Shown: positions 9,703 through 20,917 of the stretch, one piece after another
Numbering within the stretch: the stretch's first letter is position 1
Layout of the letters: every line of letters starts with the position of its first letter
DNA from: Artemisia argyi
Lineage: Eukaryota > Streptophyta > Magnoliopsida > Asterales > Asteraceae
Length of the DNA: 64,000 nt
Direction: 5' to 3'
Assembly (NCBI GenBank): GCA_030686995.1
Contig: CM060704.1
Span: 109,188,542 to 109,252,541 of the forward strand
Notes under the pieces: generated by a model
The model's input: the letters and a program-made list of their open reading frames with translations, nothing else
What the model was told of the DNA's origin: nothing
Databases searched by the model: none
Translations under genes and position numbers: made by a program

Positions 9703-11494
9703 GGCTAGCATTAAAAAAAACAAATCTCCTCAACTACCAAAAAACTGCCTTTCATTAATTCCTTTGTGTCTATAAAACTGAAAACTTCTTTTGAATTACA
9801 GTAGTTCATTCTAAAAAACACAAAAAAATGTATTTTGATTTTCAAAATATCTTTCAATTGCTTATTTACGATACTGGGGGTTTTAATATTGTTTTTTATC
9901 TGATAAGAAACTTAGATATTTTACCGAAAATTATATGGACGAGGAAGAGGTATTTTAAAATGCATAACTTCATTTGAAATACTCTTTCCCGTCTATCACT
10001 TGCATTTTATCACCATGGTATGAAACCTAGATATTTTACCGAATATCAGGTGATGAATGCCATATTTTTGCAACAACTAACACCTATATTATTTTTTCCT
10101 TTTTTCTGGTGTTTTAAAATTGATAAAGTCGTTCGGTATTATTTCCACTCGATTGTTTTGTATTTTAATTTTGAATGATTTTAAAATTACATGAATCTTG
10201 TTTATTCTAGTTAATTGAAAGATTTTAAAGTACTTAAGAATCATATAATTTGTTAAAATAACAAAAATATATGAATCTTGAGAACTTTTAAAGAAAGTTT
10301 CAATTAAACCAAGATACTCAAATTTTTTTGTAATTTATACTTTTTACAAAATTAATTTCTAGAGTCCTCAGTAGGAAAAAACTATAAAATAATAGTAGAA
10401 GATTATGAAGAATTTGGTATTTGAAGAAAATGAAGATGAAGTCGAAGACCAACATTATGAAGAAGATGCAAAAATATGAAGATCATTTAACTGTGTTGTG
10501 TTTCTGTAAAGTGATATTTATTTAAAACAAGGGATGAATTAAAATTTCAATATGTATTCGAGTTTTTATGTGATATGTAATTCTTGTATTCGAATTGTAA
10601 TGTTATATTTAATTTTTATGTTGTGTGATATCTAATTTTTCTTTTATATTGTGATATTTAATTTCTTTTAATTTAGTCGTTTAATTTTCTTTTAATATAA
10701 AAGTTATTGATTATTTTTATGTAGTGTGATAATTCAAATAACTCATAATTAAAGTGACACGTGTCGTGGTTAAAACTTGATATTTAAATAAAAAAACAAA
10801 GACTATAAAACTTGAACAATTTCCTTTAAGTATTTAAAAACATTAAGATATATATGCTTAAATATTTGACTTTAAAAATTTTAATCAAACTTGCTAGTCC
10901 ATTATACTGCTATTTACTTTTTAATACATATATTAATGTATTGTTAATATGACTTTAATTTATTTTTGGCTTGTATTACTTGATGTAAGTTATGCAATAT
11001 TATGAGATGCTACATGCCAATTATATGAATTAAGTATTACATGTTTTTTATTTAGTTATTTATTCAATGACATAATAGCATAGTATGCACAAAAAGATTA
11101 AAATAAGAAGAAATAGATGCAATATCAAAGATAGTTAAAGTGATATTAAAATGTATAATTAGAACTTCAATGATAAGAAGCAGTTGAGGTTAATATGATA
11201 ATATTGGAAAAAAAAATATATATTAAATTACTAAATATTTATATTGAATTACTGAAATACTAAAAAAATATATATTAAATTATTAAATATTTATATTGAA
11301 TTACTAAACTTCTAAATCAGCTTTAATACTCTATAATTTAAATTAACTTTAATACTCAATAATTTTATTTAATGTTATTTTAAGTATTCGCAAGTGTTAA
11401 ACTTTAAGTATTTTAAGTGACTGTGATACTAAATTTAAATTGTTAAACTCCAAAAATATTTTTTCTAGTTTATAATTTATCTTACTACGTTTAA
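9703..11494 (+). repeat. Three-copy AT-rich segment (also 39601-41406, 60825-62631)
   Basis: Sharp shared boundaries 'ggctag.attaaaaaaaac' on the left and 'cttactacgtttaa' on the right define a unit of about 1.8 kb present three times in the window. It is very AT-rich, with no coding-like frame apart from short acidic K/E stretches near 10405-10480. It lacks obvious terminal repeats. The copy at 39601 stands outside block A, so the segment has moved or been copied independently. Confidence 0.8.
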
Positions 11495-12295
11495 TTTGAT
11501 TATCTTGTAAAACAGAATATTTGAAACTAAAATTTTATGCACAAACAAACATTTTAAATTAAAAAAAAAATATATCATTTATTATTTGTCATCGAAAATT
11601 GAAAAGACTAAATGAAATTAAAAAAAAGTCATTAACTCTTTTAATAAATAGCTACCATTAGAACTGCCCCTTTTCACAACTACCCAAAAAAAAAGTCATT
11701 AATTCTTTTACTTGACATGTCGCGCAAATAGTTTCAGTTGTATTTTATTAACAATTTGTATGCAAAAAAAAAAAAAAAAAAAAAAAAAAAAGAAAAAAAA
11801 AACATTATTTCAGTATGTTAATCGTAACTTGTTTTTCTATTTTACTTTTCCATCTCTATCTAGTATATATAGCAATTGGAAATTTAAAGGTTTTATGTAA
11901 AACCTCTTTAAATTATATATTTATATTGAGTTTTTTTTTTTTGAACAAATATTTATATTGAGTTGACTGTGGATCAAGAAAGGGAGGAAATATACAAATC
12001 AAGATTATACAGTTAATTATACAGTATTACCTTAAAGAAAAAACTATAGGGTTGTGCGCAAATCCTTTCGTATTTTTCCTAGCCTTTGAGTAACTTTCGG
12101 TGCGGCTTAACGCTATTGCTAGACTTCCAGATTAGAATGATTACTTTTTTTAGGTGGAAGTGTGATTAATATTGAAAATCGTGTATAAAAAGCACAGTGC
12201 TCTATGTAATCTCTGAGTCCGACTAACAAATATTTGCAATTAATGTCAATAAAAAACATATACTCACACTTTTACTATATTTATATTAAGCTGTC

Positions 12296-12326
<31 letters not shown>

Positions 12327-12538
12327 TTAAAATGTAATTTATAAATTAACAATTAAAAATGGCGTCATCTCCTCTCACTGTGCATAACAAGATAGTTTCG
12401 TTCTAGCTAGGTTACTTGGGTGGGAATAAATTTGCTCGACATTTGTGTTGACCATTGCGTGTCTTTTTTTTAGCAAAACGTGTTTAATAATAAGTTAATA
12501 ACATGTGAAAGTTTTGCAATTTCTATCGCATTATAATA

Positions 12539-12578
<40 letters not shown>

Positions 12579-12724
12579 AGAGTCGTTCAAAAAAGAAACA
12601 ATATTTGAATGGTTAAAAAAAAGGAGTTGTTCAAGAAGAGATTTTTTATTTGTATTTTTATTATTATTTTTTTTAAAGGAACATGGTTGTACAAAAACAA
12701 GACACAATATTTTATACTTAAAAG
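11495..12724. other. AT-rich stretch with homopolymers, no gene seen
   Basis: Contains interrupted poly-A at 11764-11802, pure A runs at 12296-12323 and 12541-12577, and otherwise anonymous sequence shared with 62632-63840. The phrases 'gttgttcaagaagagat' and 'gtcgttcaaaaaag' (12580-12640) are related to the nearby minisatellite words. Confidence 0.5.
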
Positions 12725-12967
12725 ATGTGGTTGGTAATTGGTCAATCTAACATTGGAGAATGTGTCATTTGACTCTTTCTTCGAAACTAATTCAGTACAT
12801 AGTAACATAGACAAAATTATTTTTAGTTAACTTTTACACGATGTTTGTGTAAATTATACTACTTTTGTGACTTTTATTCACATTATTTTGAATTTATACC
12901 TATTACTGAAGTGTGCATTATTTAAGTGAGTTGTTTTTCAAGTTTCGTACTCATATATGGGATCCGG

Positions 12968-13345
12968 TGCGGGTTAGATTTTAATTAGGGATGGAGCGGA
13001 TAATATCACAATAACATTCAAAAAAAACAATTCAATAAAATCTGAAAAAACAAAAAAAAGAAAGAGGATAACAATTTATTAAGAATCGCTGAAAATAATT
13101 AAAAAAAAAATCATTTTCATGGTTAAAAGGTATGATGATATTATCGATTTTGTTAATATCACGTAATTATCATGCTTTCATAATATTAAAGTTAATATCA
13201 GTTAATTTTTTTTAATATAACTGTAACTGTTCTTAATATCGTAATAAAAGAAAAAGCAGTGAAATTAATTTTTTCTACTAACATCCAAGAAACTTTTTAA
13301 GTAAAATGTTAATATCACGGTAGGACTCATAATAATAAAAATTCC
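12968..13345. repeat. GGGATGG-GCGGAT terminal-motif repeat, member 1
   Basis: Starts with 'agggatggagcggataatatcac' style sequence and is dominated by the recurring word TTAATATCAC. It belongs to a dispersed family also seen near 21660-21890, 27830-28530, 31790-32050, 34550-34870 and 35400-35780. No ORF. Terminal motifs appear in both orientations in the window, as expected for a small inverted-repeat transposon, but I could not pair the two ends of this member. Confidence 0.45.
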
Positions 13346-13805
13346 AAAAAACGGAGAATTTCATATCTCCCCCTAAAAAAAGTTCTTCTAATTTCATATA
13401 TACCCAACCCGATTTGCAAATATCAAATATACCCATTTGAAAAACATCAATATCCCATTTTCAAAATATTTGAATTAAAACATGTTACTTTATGAAAACT
13501 AATGACCTATTATCAATTGTCAATGTTACTTTTAAAAGTAAACTTTAGTCCAAGCCGAATTACTTTTGAAAGGACCCGACTGTTCTATGCAATGATTACG
13601 GTAGACGAATACTCCCCCAGCATTTAAATGCGACTTCCCACTCTCCCATGCATGAAATTATAGAAAGACCTAACTGTTCAATGCATTAAAAAAAATGTCC
13701 TTTAGTGTTAATAAAGTAGTTAAAACTGGCTAAATAAACAAAACATAAATTGTTTGTTTAATCATTAGTTAATTATACAAACAGAAATTTGCTCAAAAAA
13801 ATTAA

Positions 13806-13836
13806 TCAATCAATCAATTAATTAATTAATTAATTT
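13806..13836. repeat. (AATT)n short tandem repeat
   Basis: A short AATT/CAAT array. The copy-2 equivalent (about 23355-23401) has been expanded to more units. Confidence 0.8.
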
Positions 13837-14149
13837 AGTAATAACTAAAAGAAAAGTTAGTGAAGAGATAAAGGTTTTTCAATACTTTCGTATACGCCTT
13901 CAATTTTCTGCTGCCATTCTTCTATTTCTTACTTACGTGCATCAACTTTCTCCTGATGCTTCGATATTATATTATCTTCTTCCATGATTCTTTCTTTAGC
14001 GTTCTTGATAAGTTTGTTATAAAGATCAACCAATAAATTGTTTGGAGTGTTTTTTTGTTCAACTTTGACCTAATTTTTATTTACGTTATATAATACTTGA
14101 TGAAAATTATAGCAATGAAAATACATTTAAAACCAAATGCATTCATATA

Positions 14150-15005
14150 TTTTGATACTAGCCGGACCCAGCCCCAGACAATGATGACCTATTCTCATTA
14201 ACCTAATTTGCCAGGAGTTGAGATTTAATTACCCAGACCATTTTCTTAAAGACTCCCTTATTGACTGGTCAACTAAGCGTTTGCGGTGCGGGACTAATGC
14301 TAATGGAGCAAGCCCTCCTTGTTCGGTCAAGTATGATAAATCTACTCGAATTTGCAACATCAAAGAAGTAGGTTACACAAGTGTTATAAATCTATTTTCA
14401 TATAATTATATCGACTTACGGCTGAACATTTTTTCGACTTAGGGCAACTTTCATTTTTTAGCTCGACTAAATTAACATGTATACTGCCTCTTATACATTT
14501 TCTAAATAATGTTTGATCGGACAGAATAAAGTGTACACATTCTTGCGTACTAAGTTTTTTAATTGATGGAGTAATAGTTTGTAATTCAAGTTCACAAATC
14601 GAATATAGTAAGGAATTGTGGCACACAATCCATAATTTATCTCTTATTAATTTGGTTTGGTATTAAATGATACATAACCTAACCACTCCTAAACCCTTAA
14701 ACCTAAATTTATTTGGTGTGGCATTAAGTTGTTTATATTTAATTCTAGTCGAGGAAAAAAATGAAACCTGCCATAAGTCGCAAATAACGCAAAAGCTTCC
14801 CCGTAACCGCTAAGGCCCCGCCTCGCGCAATTTATAATTTTGATCCGAACATTTACTACAAATTTAATTTAAGCACCTTCCTAAGAACTCTGTATCTTCT
14901 CCACTACGTATATTTATTACTTGACCCGCCAATCCTATGCCCTAAAACACACTTTACATTCAAACCCCATAACTCTTTCTAGACTTGATGAATCTCCTGT
15001 ACTCA
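14150..15005. other. Block B interior, no gene recognised
   Basis: Open frames of 70-80 codons on both strands (14218-14442, 14384-14626) are conserved in copy 2 only because the DNA is nearly identical there. They resemble no known family. Positions 14790-14830 are locally GC-rich. A poly-T run at 15006-15026 ends the stretch and is longer in copy 2. Confidence 0.4.
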
Positions 15006-15122
15006 TTTTTTTTTTTTTTTTTTTTTGAACATTGTACTCATTTTGTTAAATTACTAGTACTACGTAATTTTGAAAAGACTATATGGTGAACATACCTTTC
15101 CATTGACTATAACAATGAGTCT

Positions 15123-15602
15123 GTGACTATAACTTTCAATGTTAGCACTTTCCCCGAGAACTCTCCATCTTCGCAACTACTCATACTTATTACCCTAAAC
15201 CCAACAATTGTCTATAAATTCAAATTGTGGCTCGTGATTCACTTTCATACACATATTATGTTTCAAAATGTAGGTTGTCTTACTGTGGTTTCCGGACTGC
15301 TTATTCATCTTGTGAATCTAGATAGTGATGTTGAGGATCCTGAATCTGAGGTTCTAAAATTTCTTCCAAGTCCTCCAAAGGTCATCTTAGTTACCTTGTT
15401 AAGAAACTTAAATGTTCCACCGAAAATACGGATGTATATTGGTTTGTATTGGCACTCAAGGTTAGATTTTATTTGTAACATGCATTATTTCAGCTTGTAT
15501 TTCATAATTATGGTCCTTAATATGTCTATCCATAATATTTACAATTGGTTAATGACTATAGATGTCGGTATTAGATGGTGTGCCAACCTTTGTTTCAGTT
15601 AA
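15123..15602 (+). pseudogene. Unrecognised coding-like fragment with an RNLNVPPK word
   Basis: A 159-codon open frame whose middle part (about 15270-15430) has coding character: GCLTVVSGLLIHLVNL, then EDPESEVLKF, then VTLLRNLNVPPK. Similar word order recurs at 32250-32420 and 33000-33145, and the RNLNVPP part again at 38868. The same reading of this word at four loci argues for an ancestral protein-coding sequence. I do not recognise the family. The outer parts of the frame (the first 45 and last 45 codons) look like ordinary AT-rich DNA. Most of this fragment is missing from block B2. Confidence 0.35.
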
Positions 15603-15699
15603 TTGTAAACATAGAAAACCTGTCTGGTTTTAGAATGTTTTGTTGGCTGTGGTTTTAGAATGTTTTAGAAAACCTGTCCGTTTTATGTAAACGGATGAG

Positions 15700-16265
15700 T
15701 CGATATTATATCGTTATACAAGACTTGACGGATGAATCAGGGTGATATGTTTATACATGAGATGTTAAACGAATGAATCGAGATGATATGGTTATACATA
15801 AGATGTTAAACGAATGAGTTGAGATGTTATGGATATTCATAACATGTTAAACGAATGATTCGAGATGCTATGGATATACATAACATGTTATAAACGGATG
15901 AGTTGAGATGTTATGGATATGCATAACCTGTTAAACGATGAGTTGAGATCCTATGGATATGGATAAGCTGATGTTAAACGATGAGTCAAGATGCTGTGGA
16001 TATGCCTAATTAAGATGTTAAATGGATAAGTCGAGATGTTATGGATATGCATAACATGTTAAACGAATGAGTCGAGATGTTATGGATATGCATAACATGT
16101 TAAACGAATCAGTCGAGATGTTATGGATATGCATAACATGTTAACTGATGAGTCGATGTGTTATGAATATGCATAGCATTTAAACGGATGAGTCGATATG
16201 TTATGGATATGCATAACATGTTAAACGGATTATTTGAGATGTTATTGATATGCATAACATGTACT
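15700..16265. repeat. 41-bp tandem repeat with palindromic core
   Basis: About a dozen diverged units with consensus 'gttaaacgaatgagtcgag' + 'atgttatggatatgcataac' + 'at' (41 bp; period clearest at 16020-16140). The core ATGTTATG-GATAT-GCATAACAT is an imperfect 22-bp palindrome with a single mismatched pair. Copy 2 retains roughly ten units (24845-25260). Confidence 0.8.
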
Positions 16266-16373
16266 AGTTTAATGCATTTGTCATGTACTGAGCCGAATAA
16301 TGTAACTTTTTGATATATCATTGTAGTTTAATGCATTTGTCATGTCCTGTTTATAGGAATCGGTTACATTGCT

Positions 16374-17264
16374 ATGGATATGCATCCCAAATCCTTGCAG
16401 TTGTCTATTAAAGCCATATTACCACTCTCAAAACATATATTCTCAATGCTTCCCATCGAATACTTTGCGCCAGAACTTCCCACCAAACATTTTCCCACCA
16501 AAACTTTTCACCAAAAGCTAGCAGATATGCTCTATCCTCACAAACACATTATATACACTCTTATCCTCAAAACCACTCAACCTCACAACCTCTTGTCTTC
16601 ACACCAATTTCAGAACCTGAGATGCAGCGATGTAATCCTTTTATCTTTTATTGTGGAATAGGAAATATAAACTAAGAACATCACATCAACTAGATAGCTA
16701 TGTATGGCAATATTATGCATGTCCTCTTTCGAAGGTAAACAATAATACATTTCTTATTTATGTAAATATACTACTAATTGGGTTGTAATCTCTTATAATT
16801 TCCTTATTATGTAACAGCCAAGACAAAAATATCATGGATGTGGATGTTTTATGTGGAAGAGTCAATTTGATGATCAAGCACTTAAGAGTTATCTCCTCTG
16901 CTTCAACATCTCAAGGTTCTGGATTTGCATCAACATCTCAAGGTTCTGGATCTGCACCTATACAGAGTGCTCAAATTGTAATGCCAAAGATCTTAGGATA
17001 AACAAGCTGGAATCACAAAAAAAGGTGCTAGAGACAAGAGTAAGGATGCTGGAGGCAAGACTTGAAATGGCAAGGAATCCTGACGACCACGACCACGTAT
17101 GTCAGTCGGATGCGATACTCCGTGAGCTGTTAAGTGACATGGAAAATCTTTGTAGTTGTTTAATAAAATTATATTATCGAACATGGCATACACCCGTCTC
17201 TTGGTGGGTCGAACCAAAACCAAGATTTTTATACATCAAAGCACATTCTGGATCTGTAATGTAA
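16374..17264 (+). pseudogene. Possible two-exon gene remnant with coiled-coil coding part
   Basis: The second part (about 16818-17160) follows a plausible acceptor (TTATGTAACAG at 16818) with a matching donor-like GAAG|GTAAAC at about 16735. It encodes a charged heptad-like stretch: INKLESQKKVLETRV, then RMLEARLEMARNPDD, then AILRELLSDMENL, likely a coiled coil. In an alternative frame from ATG 16834 a 55-residue Ser/Gly-rich peptide with a repeated STSQGSG is read, so the frame is disturbed. The upstream open frame (16374-16661) is Pro/His/Leu-rich and may be untranslated leader. Both are repeated in block B2, where the coiled-coil frame stops earlier. The family is unknown; similar tails occur in plant transposon-derived proteins, as far as I remember. 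Confidence 0.35.
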
Positions 17265-17439
17265 CTCGTATGCTTTAATGTTTAAAATTTTATCGATCTG
17301 TGATGTAATTCGTTCGTTTTAATGTTTGAACTTTTATCGATTTGTAATGTAATTAGTACGCTTTAATGTTGGACGTTTATCGATTTGTAATGTCGTTTGG
17401 AAAGTCAAATTTGACGAATATAATACCAACGAAATGTTG

Positions 17440-18452
17440 ATACATTCAAGATCAAATAAAAAAAATGGCATAAAGCTGACAAACATGCACCAAACAATTC
17501 ATATTTGAGTTGATACATTCACAAGAATTTGAGAATCTCACGGAAAAGATGAAAAAATAAAATCTTATCTATGATTAATATCCTGAAGAATCGAAGCTGA
17601 AAATATGTGGCGATTTTATGATGCTGATGAAGGGGTTTTTTTGAATGATATTGTGTCATATACTCTTATGTTGGTATGAATAAACTTTGAAAGCTTTCCA
17701 AAAAGTCTGGTACAAACACTTGGTAAGAATGGTCCGTATATCTTGAGGCTAGCCCGAATTTTATGAAGCTTACATGAGAAGTTTTGTTACAAAGTCTTAT
17801 TTCCTTAATCAGTATTTTTTTTTTTTTGAATTTACGCTTGAATTTTAACACAACAAATAGACCAACAGTTTAATGAATGAGTGAACAATGAATATAAAAA
17901 TGATGTATCCTTAAGATAAACAGACGAGTACCCGTGCATAGCAACATGATTTTATAGCGACAGATAGTTTATTGATAAAAAAAAAAGTTTATATGTTATA
18001 AATGAAAAGGGAATTAAACATAATGTTTTGAAACCCGGTTCAACCCGGGTGGTTCAACTGGTTGAACCGTTCCGGTCGAAAAATTGATCGATTTAAACCA
18101 GGTCAACTTGCTATGTTGGGTCAAAAACTGGTCAAAATAAACCGGTTCAACACGTTGGGTTTGAAACGTACCGGGTCAACCCTGTTTGTGATTTGTATTA
18201 ATTGTTTTAATTGGTTGTATTTAATTTGTTAGATATGTTTTTAATTGGATGTACAATGTGAATAAATCATTGTACTTTTAAGTAATGGGGTGTTTTAATA
18301 AGAGTATTAATTACATTTCATAATTTCCTTTAATAAGATTACGTGTAGTTAATATATCAAGATTTCACTTTCAATAATGTTGACCAAAGTTTCAAGAGTT
18401 CACTTTCAAGGTTGACCATTTTTACATTATATGTAGTTAAGATTAAGATAAC
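17440..18452. other. Spacer between blocks B1 and D1
   Basis: Unique AT-rich DNA. Positions 18020-18190 are rich in GGTTCAACC/GGTTGAACC words, a diverged palindromic low-complexity repeat common in plant transposon termini, without a definable element. An ORF at 17666-17851 (minus) is unsupported. Confidence 0.45.
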
Positions 18453-18668
18453 GTAGACAATCTTTTGTCCAAGTAGTGCATAAAAAAACCGTACTAACCA
18501 AAAACATTTTATTGAGTCCAATATATTTGTGGGAAATGTCAAAACAAATGAGGTCGTCGATAATTAAATAACAAATCGTATATGTGTATCAGAAACACAA
18601 CATGTTTATTAGACACGTAAGCAGTATTGTATCAGAAATTGTTATTGGTTATTTTAATAAAGGGAATC

Positions 18669-18694
18669 TACGGAGTATTACGTAGTACTCCGTA
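18669..18694. repeat. TACGGAGTA palindrome
   Basis: TACGGAGTA-TTACGTA-GTACTCCGTA forms an almost perfect inverted repeat. The same structure is at 42573-42600 in block D3. TACTCCGTA/TACGGAGTA words are widespread in plant MITEs of the Stowaway/Tc1-Mariner group, so this may be a MITE footprint. Confidence 0.5.
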
Positions 18695-18714
18695 ATATTT
18701 ATACAAATATTAGT

Positions 18715-18815
18715 CGTTCAAAAAAATGTTAGTCGTTCAAAAAAATGAAATGGAGTCGTTCAAACAAATATTAGTCGTTCAAAAAAATGAAATGGAGTCT
18801 TTCAAGCATAGAAAA
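18715..18815. repeat. Minisatellite of GTCGTTCAAAAAAATG units
   Basis: Three to four units of the word GTCGTTCA + A6 + TGAAATGGA. They are in the orientation that gives the VVQKNEMESFK reading, and are inverted relative to 9550-9680, 38600-38702 and 60670-60800. The translated frame extends into AT-rich flanks and has no recognisable domain. Confidence 0.6.
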
Positions 18816-19135
18816 AACAAGAATCAAGTTGTTCAAAAAAACATAAAAACCAAGAAAGCCGAGGACAACTACTTTAATTACGAATGTAAGACCATTTATT
18901 CTACAGTAGTATTTTTACAAATGACGTGTGTTTTGTGTTAATGACTGTTGCAGGAATATAATAATGACACTGTTTGTTTCAGTCTACACATTTTCCAGCC
19001 GGCTACTATTTGATTTGATATGGTCGTCAGTAGTAATGACCTAACAGTCATCATTACCGGGGTGTTCGTTCTCTTACTTATCACATTTGAGGTTTCCATA
19101 CGTGTAATTTATGACATTATATGCGTGTGTATATA

Positions 19136-19519
19136 TTTTTTTTGAAAGGTGAATTTCAACTTAGAAACGACCACCTTCGCGGACAGCGAAGGCCCCATCG
19201 CTACCCCGCCAGACTATGTTGTCTTAATCGGGTCCACGCTGATCTCAGGTGGTAACGGGTTTCCCCCGGAAACCGTACTGCCTCCACACAAGTTTACCTT
19301 GCTGGAGAAACAGCCGGATGAAAACCGGGCCATGCTCAAGATTTGAACCCCCGCAACGAGTGGCTTGAAGGTTCAAATCTATCATTGCAATATATCTCCG
19401 GAACAATATGGTCTACAAGTGGACCACAAGTGAGGACTTCCCGGGTGGTCACCCACCCGGTACTACTCCCACTTGTGGATCGCTTAACAAGTTAAGCCCC
19501 ACCCACTAGACCACAAGTC
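19136..19519 (-). mobile_element. SINE-like element with 5S rRNA-derived head (type a), copy 1
   Basis: Read on the minus strand from 19519: GACTTGTGGTCTAGTGGG, then 5S rRNA promoter words GTTAAGCG, GGGAGTAGTAC, TGGGTGACC and GGGAAGTCCTC (19488 to 19426). The unique body includes GGGGGTTCAAATCTTGAGC and GAGATCAGCGTGGACCCG, and the end is TTCACCTTTC plus an A run (T run 19136-19143). Length is about 384 bp. The sibling insertion at 37887-38272 has intact flanks for comparison. A 65-codon frame on the plus strand is a by-product of the GC-rich body. Confidence 0.75.
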
Positions 19520-19647
19520 TTTAACATTTACGCATGCATAAATATACTGAAATAATGTTTTTTTTATTTAGTTTACAAATTGTTAGTAATTAAATACATC
19601 TGTTACTAGTAATACTTTTTTTGTATATTTTTCATCAAGTATACGGT

Positions 19648-19678
<31 letters not shown>

Positions 19679-19690
19679 AAAGTCAAATAT

Positions 19691-19714
19691 GGACTTATAT
19701 TTTGAGATGGAGGG
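19691..19714 (-). mobile_element. Stowaway-like MITE end
   Basis: GGACTTATATTTTGAGATGG followed by AGGG is the reverse of the terminal CTCCCTCCATCCCAAAAT typical of Stowaway (Tc1/Mariner) MITEs. Only one end is seen. The other copies of block D have the same single end at 37674-37699 and 42155-42180, and a related one lies at about 21225-21247. Confidence 0.5.
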
Positions 19715-20056
19715 ATTAAAGCTTTACATATACTTTGTCCATATTATATATTGAATTGGCACATATTTCTCATCCGCTTCAACTACACATATTCTTCTCG
19801 TATTTAAACACCCTCTTGGATCCATCCTAGAACCAAACTACTTTCTTTAATGTAAATAAAAACATTTGAGATAAGGAAAATATATTGTAAAACATGTAAT
19901 CAAAAAATGGTTGCAAATGGTGTTAAGTCTGCTTTTGATTATATTTATCTTCACTAAAAGATACTTTTCCATTAATTCAGGTATATTTTTATTTTTTTGT
20001 AGTAGTAATTAACTTATCTACTCCGTAGTATTTTCTGATTTGTTTCTAATGAAGGC

Positions 20057-20290
20057 GTGATCGGAGTAAAATTTGATCCAAGAGACGTCGAGTTATTGGA
20101 AAAGTATTCCCAACAAAACAGAACCAGAAGCAAATCCCACAATCTCCCAAAACCTTGTCTCCTCCACACTACCTCAACACCTGCTCTAGCCACCCCATTG
20201 CTCCCTCAAAATCTCCATGAGATATTTTACCTCCAACCTGGCAATCCACAACTCACTTTTGGCGCCAAAACCAATCAAAGGCTGAGATGA
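20057..20290 (+). pseudogene. Small gene-like fragment (VKFDPxDVELLEKY), copy 1
   Basis: An open frame of 77 codons beginning at a GTG, with the conserved word GVKFDPRDVELLEKY and ending FGAKTNQRLR plus TGA. Two inverted copies (37100-37333 and 41582-41815) keep frame and stop. Their differences include DPS and DPT at the variable position. The start faintly resembles the opening of a NAC domain (RFHPTDEELV..YL), but no other NAC subdomain follows, so this is only a hint. Downstream (20290-20510) looks like a 3' untranslated region. No ATG is in frame upstream, so an upstream exon or a truncated gene is implied. Confidence 0.35.
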
Positions 20291-20917
20291 TTCCATGGTT
20301 CACCAATGGCTGGGATTTACTTCAAAGAAGCACAGAATAGTATCCAAGCCATTTTCTCTCACAGAACAAGCACAAGAGGAACAGGAACCCTAGTTTGCTC
20401 TTTATTAATAAGTCGATTCTAAGCCCTCAAAGGCATTTTTTTTTGGATTATGTACTGCTTTTAGTTGTAATCTGCTTCCATTAAAGTATTTTAAGTTTTT
20501 AAGCTTTTAAGCTTCTAGCATTAGCCATGCAATTCCTTTTAAAGTTAATAGAAATATAAAGTTTTTAATTGAAATATGTTTGTGTTCCATGACGGTTAAA
20601 ATTTTTCGTAAGTTCTCATATGCTCCTAGGTTTCAACTCATTGAATTTTATGTTTATTTCATACAAGTATTAGTTAAAATATCAGTTTCATAGATTAATT
20701 TCTTTATTTGCTTCATTAAGTTTTCATAACAGTTTTCATAACAGTTTTCATAAGGGTGTTTGGATCAGATGGTGAATCTGTAATGTTTATCGTGTGTTAT
20801 AGAGGTAGAACTTAGCTCAGACAACATGCATTAGAGTAATGAATTGTATTATAGCATAAAATACTTGGTCCATTATAGTGTATTATAGTGATAGTTTTCT
20901 TAGTGAAAATATGTTTC

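Larger units (their letters stand above)
3861..12886 (+). repeat. Duplicated block A, copy 1 (about 9 kb)
   Basis: Nearly every line matches 46730-64000 in the same order and orientation. The left boundary is sharp at 'cttaaaagattacatg'. The partner runs off the window end, so the true right limit is unknown, and block B simply continues the unit. The visible differences are few substitutions, homopolymer and (TA)n length changes, and the 8.3-kb LTR element present only in copy 2. Contents include F-box and NBS-LRR remnants, a 5S-headed SINE, minisatellite words and long AT-rich stretches. Confidence 0.9.
12725..17439 (+). repeat. Duplicated block B, copy 1 (about 4.7 kb)
   Basis: Matches 22268-26423 in the same orientation from 'atgtggttggtaattgg' to 'accaacgaaatgttg'. 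Differences are a handful of substitutions, longer (AATT)n and poly-T tracts in copy 2, and a deletion of about 597 bp in copy 2 corresponding to 15265-15861 here, with a short TTC microhomology at the junction. The first 160 bp are also in block A2 at the window end, so A and B form one longer unit. Confidence 0.9.
18453..20916 (-). repeat. Block D, copy 1 (inverted relative to copies 2 and 3)
   Basis: The reverse complement of 18720-20916 matches 36481-38700, and the reverse complement of 18453-20403 (minus the SINE) matches 41468-42819. The block contains a minisatellite, the GTAATGA...TCATTAC inverted repeat, a type-a 5S-headed SINE, a Stowaway-like end, and a small gene-like ORF. No terminal inverted repeat or target duplication could be assigned to the block itself. 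Confidence 0.85.

Noticed and set aside
14218..14626. Two overlapping opposite-strand proteins conserved in block B2
   Set aside because: Conservation only reflects recent duplication; neither has a recognisable motif or an adjacent splice pattern.
19149..19346. A 65-codon protein and its mirror at 38060-38257
   Set aside because: The frame lies wholly in the body of the 5S-headed SINE and is antisense to its promoter. It is open because the body is GC-rich.
20057..20290. A NAC transcription factor
   Set aside because: Only about 15 residues resemble NAC subdomain A. The following subdomains are missing and the start is not an ATG. Kept only as an unidentified fragment.
18453..20916. Block D as a Helitron or MULE
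   Set aside because: No TC...CTRR end with 3' hairpin, no long terminal inverted repeats and no 9-bp duplication could be found at its edges.
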